Source: Chloroflexota bacterium
GTDB lineage: Bacteria; Chloroflexota; Dormibacteria; Dormibacterales; Dormibacteraceae
Direction of reading: 5' to 3'
Length of the DNA stretch: 7,388 bases
NCBI GenBank assembly: GCA_005880345.1
Contig: VBGE01000065.1
Span: forward strand, 1-7,388
Every line of letters starts with the position of its first letter. The first letter of the stretch is position 1. Both the position numbers and the translations under genes were made by a program. A model generated the notes under the pieces. It was not told the origin of the DNA. It ran no database searches and was given only the letters and a program-made list of their open reading frames with translations. This document shows, in pieces, positions 5,085 through 7,388 of the stretch.

Positions 5085-5960
5085 TTAAATGAGGCGCCGC
5101 CTCAGAGGTTCTGACAGCCGCACGGCGACGTAGGTGAAGAAGGCGATCGACGTGATGAAAAAGCTCACCGGGTGCGGCGAGAAGTAGGCGATGCTCAGCC
5201 CCAGCCAGGTGAAGAGCAAGGCCAGGGCGACCCCGAGCCCGATCGCATGCGGCGGCCTGGCGGTGAAGCGGATCGCGATGGCCGCGGGAGTCACGATCAG
5301 GGCGAAGATCAAGAGCACGCCGACGACCTGCACCGCCTCCGTGACGGCCACCGCCAGGATCGCCATGAACCCGATCGACACCGCCGTGACGGGCACGCCT
5401 TTGGCGCTCGCGAGCTCCTCATCGACCGATGAGAACAACAGTGGCCTGTACGCGGCGACGAGCGCTACGACCGTGACGACGCCTGCGACCAGGGTCACCA
5501 TCACGTCGGTGGCGCTGATGCCCAGGATCTCGCCGAAGAGCAGCGCGTAGGCCTCGGTCGCGTAGCCCGTGTACAGCGAGATGAACAGCACGCCCAGGCC
5601 GAGGGTCCAGGCGAGGACGATGCCGATCGTCACGTCGCGCCCGCGCAAGCGGCTGCCCAGCGCTCCGATGATGGAGCCGCTGCCGAGCGTGAAGGCGAGC
5701 AGACCGACAACCGGGCTGAGGCCGAGGACGACCGCCCCGGCGGCACCGGCAAAACCGATGTGCGAGAGGGCGTGAGCGGCAAACGACGAGCCGCGCAGAA
5801 CCACGAAGTAACCGATCGCCCCGGCAGCGATCGCCACCACCGTCCCCGCCTCGTATGCGTGGACCATGAACTGGTAGTGGAAGAGCATTGCCAGGTCGTC
5901 CAGCGGATTCCAGCTGGGAGCCGGGTTGGCGATGGACAGCCGGATCGCGAGGTCAGGCAT
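5085..5960 (-). CDS. Zinc/manganese ABC transporter permease (ABC-3 family)
   Basis: 291 aa, strongly hydrophobic, with about eight membrane segments beginning near residue 38. Family signatures seen are F-A-A-H-A-L-S-H-I-G-F-A-G (60-72) and S-V-D-E-E-L-A-S-A-K-G-V-P (178-190), the latter being the cytoplasmic region expected to contact the ATPase. Another is L-L-I-F-A-L-I-V-T-P-A-A-I-A (216-229). It forms the membrane channel of a ZnuABC/PsaABC-type importer, probably as a homodimer. The metal (zinc versus manganese) cannot be decided from this sequence. The ATG overlaps the ATPase stop by 8 bp (ATGCCTGA), and a GGAGGAGGAGG ribosome-binding site lies inside the end of the ATPase gene, encoding its Glu-rich L-E-E-E-V. 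Length is normal for the family. Confidence 0.93.
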   Translation of the reverse strand: MPDLAIRLSIANPAPSWNPLDDLAMLFHYQFMVHAYEAGTVVAIAAGAIGYFVVLRGSSFAAHALSHIGFAGAAGAVVLGLSPVVGLLAFTLGSGSIIGALGSRLRGRDVTIGIVLAWTLGLGVLFISLYTGYATEAYALLFGEILGISATDVMVTLVAGVVTVVALVAAYRPLLFSSVDEELASAKGVPVTAVSIGFMAILAVAVTEAVQVVGVLLIFALIVTPAAIAIRFTARPPHAIGLGVALALLFTWLGLSIAYFSPHPVSFFITSIAFFTYVAVRLSEPLRRRLI

Positions 5961-6747
5961 GCGGATGTGCCACCTCCTCCTCCAGGCCGACCACGAAAAC
6001 CCTACCGCGACTGTCCTTGATCACCTCGACTGGCGTGTTGTAGATGTGCGTGAGGCGTTCGGTCGTGATGATCTCGTCCGGCCGGCCCATGGCCACGCGT
6101 CCGGAGGCGACGTAGACGACGTTGTCGATGTGCCGCAGTAGCGGGTTCACGTCGTGAGCGATGAGGATCACAGTCAGGTTGCGACGCGCGGCCACGCCGG
6201 CCACGAGCTGCACGATGTTCGACTGGCTGCGCACGTCCAGATACGAGAGGGGCTCGTCCATCAGCAGGAGTCGCGGGTTGCCGACCAGCGCCTGGGCGAG
6301 GAGGAGACGCTGCTGCTCGCCTCCGGAAAGGCGGCCAAGCGCGTGGTCGGCATACGCGCCCGCTCCGACCGCGTCGATCGAGTGCTGCACGGCGGGACCG
6401 GCAGCGTCTCCGAAGAGGCGGATGCCCCAACGATGGCCGTCAAGCCCCAGGCCGACAAAGTCGCGGCCCCGGATGGACAGCTCGGGGTCGAAATCGGAGC
6501 GCTGCGGCACGTACCCGATGCCGGGGTCACCGCGGCGCGGGGCGTGGCCGAACACCTCCATGCTGCCAGCCGCGGGAGAAAGCTGACCGAGGATGAGGCG
6601 AAGCAGCGTCGTCTTGCCCGAGCCGTTGGGACCCAGGACGGCCGTGATCGATCCGGCCGGGATGTGGAACGACGCACCAGACCAGACCGCGCGCCCGCCG
6701 TAGCTCGCAGCTACGTCCAGGAACGAAAGAGCAGGTTTCTGCTTCAG
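5953..6747 (-). CDS. Zinc/manganese ABC transporter ATP-binding protein
   Basis: 264 aa if translation begins at the CTG at 6747. All ABC motifs are in order: Walker A G-P-N-G-S-G-K-T (39-46), Q-loop V-P-Q (80-82), signature L-S-G-G-E-Q-Q-R (140-147), Walker B L-L-L-M-D-E-P (160-166) and the H-loop H198. It would power the ABC-3 permease encoded next. The start is unusual: no ATG, GTG or TTG occurs in frame near the expected N-terminus. The CTG overlaps the TGA of the solute-binding gene as CTGA, mimicking the common ATGA coupling, and gives the normal family length. The frame continues open upstream for over 200 codons, but that part lies over the solute-binding gene and is out-of-frame shadow. 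The last residues (L-E-E-E-V-A-H-P-H-A) overlap the permease start. Confidence 0.9.
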   Translation of the reverse strand: MKQKPALSFLDVAASYGGRAVWSGASFHIPAGSITAVLGPNGSGKTTLLRLILGQLSPAAGSMEVFGHAPRRGDPGIGYVPQRSDFDPELSIRGRDFVGLGLDGHRWGIRLFGDAAGPAVQHSIDAVGAGAYADHALGRLSGGEQQRLLLAQALVGNPRLLLMDEPLSYLDVRSQSNIVQLVAGVAARRNLTVILIAHDVNPLLRHIDNVVYVASGRVAMGRPDEIITTERLTHIYNTPVEVIKDSRGRVFVVGLEEEVAHPHA

Positions 6748-7388
6748 CTCGCCGACTTCAACGCCGCCTCCAGCGCCAGCAGCTGCTTGAGCTGCCAGTC
6801 CTGGAAATTGAGGTTTGCAGGCTGGATCGTCTCGGATACGCCCACGCTCGGGATGTGATGCGCCGCGGCGGCCGTCTTGATGTTGGTCGTCACGGCGGTC
6901 GAAGTCTGGAGGTTGTAGACGAGCACCCTGATCTGCCCGGCGGAGATCTGGTTCTGGAACTCGACCACCGCGCTTGCGGGCGGGTCGTTGCCTTCCGCCA
7001 CGGCATTCATGAACTCCGCCGGCGTGGTGAGATTCAGGCCCAGCGCGCTCGCCATGTACACGAAGATGCTCTCGGTCGAGCCGATGGCGGTGCCGGCGTA
7101 TATCTGCTTGATGGTGGCGAGCTCGTCGGTCATCGGCCGGAAGGCCGTCGTCAGGTCCTGGCGCTGCTGCTCGAAGTACGAGGCATCGGCCGCATCGATC
7201 GATCTGTAGTCCGCCGTGATCTTGTCCGCGACCTGGTTGACGTAGGCCGGGCTGTACCAGAAGTGCGGGTTGTCGCCATTCTTCTTGCCGAGGAGATCGG
7301 CGATGTTCAGCACCTGCCGACCGGCCGAGGGATTCGCATCGAGGAGCTTCTGGCCCCACGTGTCGTAGCCCGCTCCATTGAGGATGAC
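6744..7388 (-). CDS. Metal ABC transporter solute-binding protein (ZnuA/PsaA family), partial, N-terminus beyond right edge
   Basis: 214 residues are visible up to the TGA at 6744-6746; the signal peptide and first lobe are outside. The open frame begins I-L-N-G-A-G-Y-D-T-W, the metal SBP core after the first His site. D-N-P-H-F-W-Y-S-P follows, where the histidine is the second metal ligand in family A-I/cluster 9 binding proteins. A long linker helix (K-I-T-A-D-Y-R and further) joins the lobes. The second lobe contains V-L-V-Y-N-L-Q-T and H-H-I-P-S-V-G-V-S-E-T, the latter carrying the probable glutamate ligand. No His-rich loop of the ZnuA type is seen in this part, so Zn versus Mn is open. 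It delivers the ion to the ABC transporter encoded downstream, with which it overlaps by 4 nt. Confidence 0.9.
   Translation of the reverse strand, partial: VILNGAGYDTWGQKLLDANPSAGRQVLNIADLLGKKNGDNPHFWYSPAYVNQVADKITADYRSIDAADASYFEQQRQDLTTAFRPMTDELATIKQIYAGTAIGSTESIFVYMASALGLNLTTPAEFMNAVAEGNDPPASAVVEFQNQISAGQIRVLVYNLQTSTAVTTNIKTAAAAHHIPSVGVSETIQPANLNFQDWQLKQLLALEAALKSAS

Noticed and set aside
3589..5088. 499-codon plus-strand open frame
   Set aside because: It runs antisense to the carboxypeptidase gene, which has all three S11 motifs. The product is Arg/Asp/His-rich, low-complexity translation typical of high-GC shadows.
5953..7359. 468-codon open frame extending the ATPase far upstream
   Set aside because: The upstream half lies antiphase over the solute-binding protein gene, has no family signature and no plausible start. 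Only the part from 6747 is an ABC ATPase.

Overview
The window is high-GC bacterial DNA with tightly packed genes, TTG/GTG starts, probable leaderless transcripts and a DUF2510-like WDGTQW motif. These traits, plus the DUF6510 and mycobacterial-type (DUF6855-like) proteins, point to a soil-type actinobacterial relative: Actinomycetota, or the neighbouring Chloroflexota/Dormibacterota. The phylum is inferred from gene content only. I saw no tRNA, rRNA, CRISPR array or insertion sequence.

Left end: a partial HD-GYP-type phosphodiesterase gene runs off the left edge (minus strand). It is divergent from a small four-helix membrane protein gene (plus strand). That gene meets the next block tail to tail, and the two stop codons share a single CTAG.

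Middle (1079-3557): a minus-strand operon of four genes. In order of transcription they are a DUF6855-like protein, a cytoplasmic sulfite-oxidase-type molybdopterin oxidoreductase, an FAD/NAD(P) ferredoxin-reductase-like protein and a DUF6510 four-cysteine protein. It is divergent from an ArsR-family repressor gene. The 59-bp intergenic gap holds two perfect palindromes of the form GTAACG-N4-CGTTAC whose centres are 17 bp apart. These are almost certainly the ArsR operators and would control both directions. Together the genes look like an ArsR-regulated molybdoenzyme with its own electron donor.

Scar (3554-3917): the ArsR gene overlaps the start of an AHSA1/SRPBCC gene. This gene is broken: about 14 N-terminal codons are followed by a misplaced 91-bp copy of the gene's own 3' end plus the tail of the convergent downstream gene, and then by the real C-terminal third. 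The two 91-bp copies (3596-3686 and 3827-3917) lie 231 bp apart and differ at three positions. Either it is a genuine microhomology-type rearrangement or an assembly error.

Right end (3871-7388): a minus-strand zinc/manganese uptake operon. It reads solute-binding protein (partial, off the right edge), ATPase (apparently a CTG start), ABC-3 permease, and then a D,D-carboxypeptidase of peptidase family S11 attached 11 bp downstream. Its promoter is outside the window.
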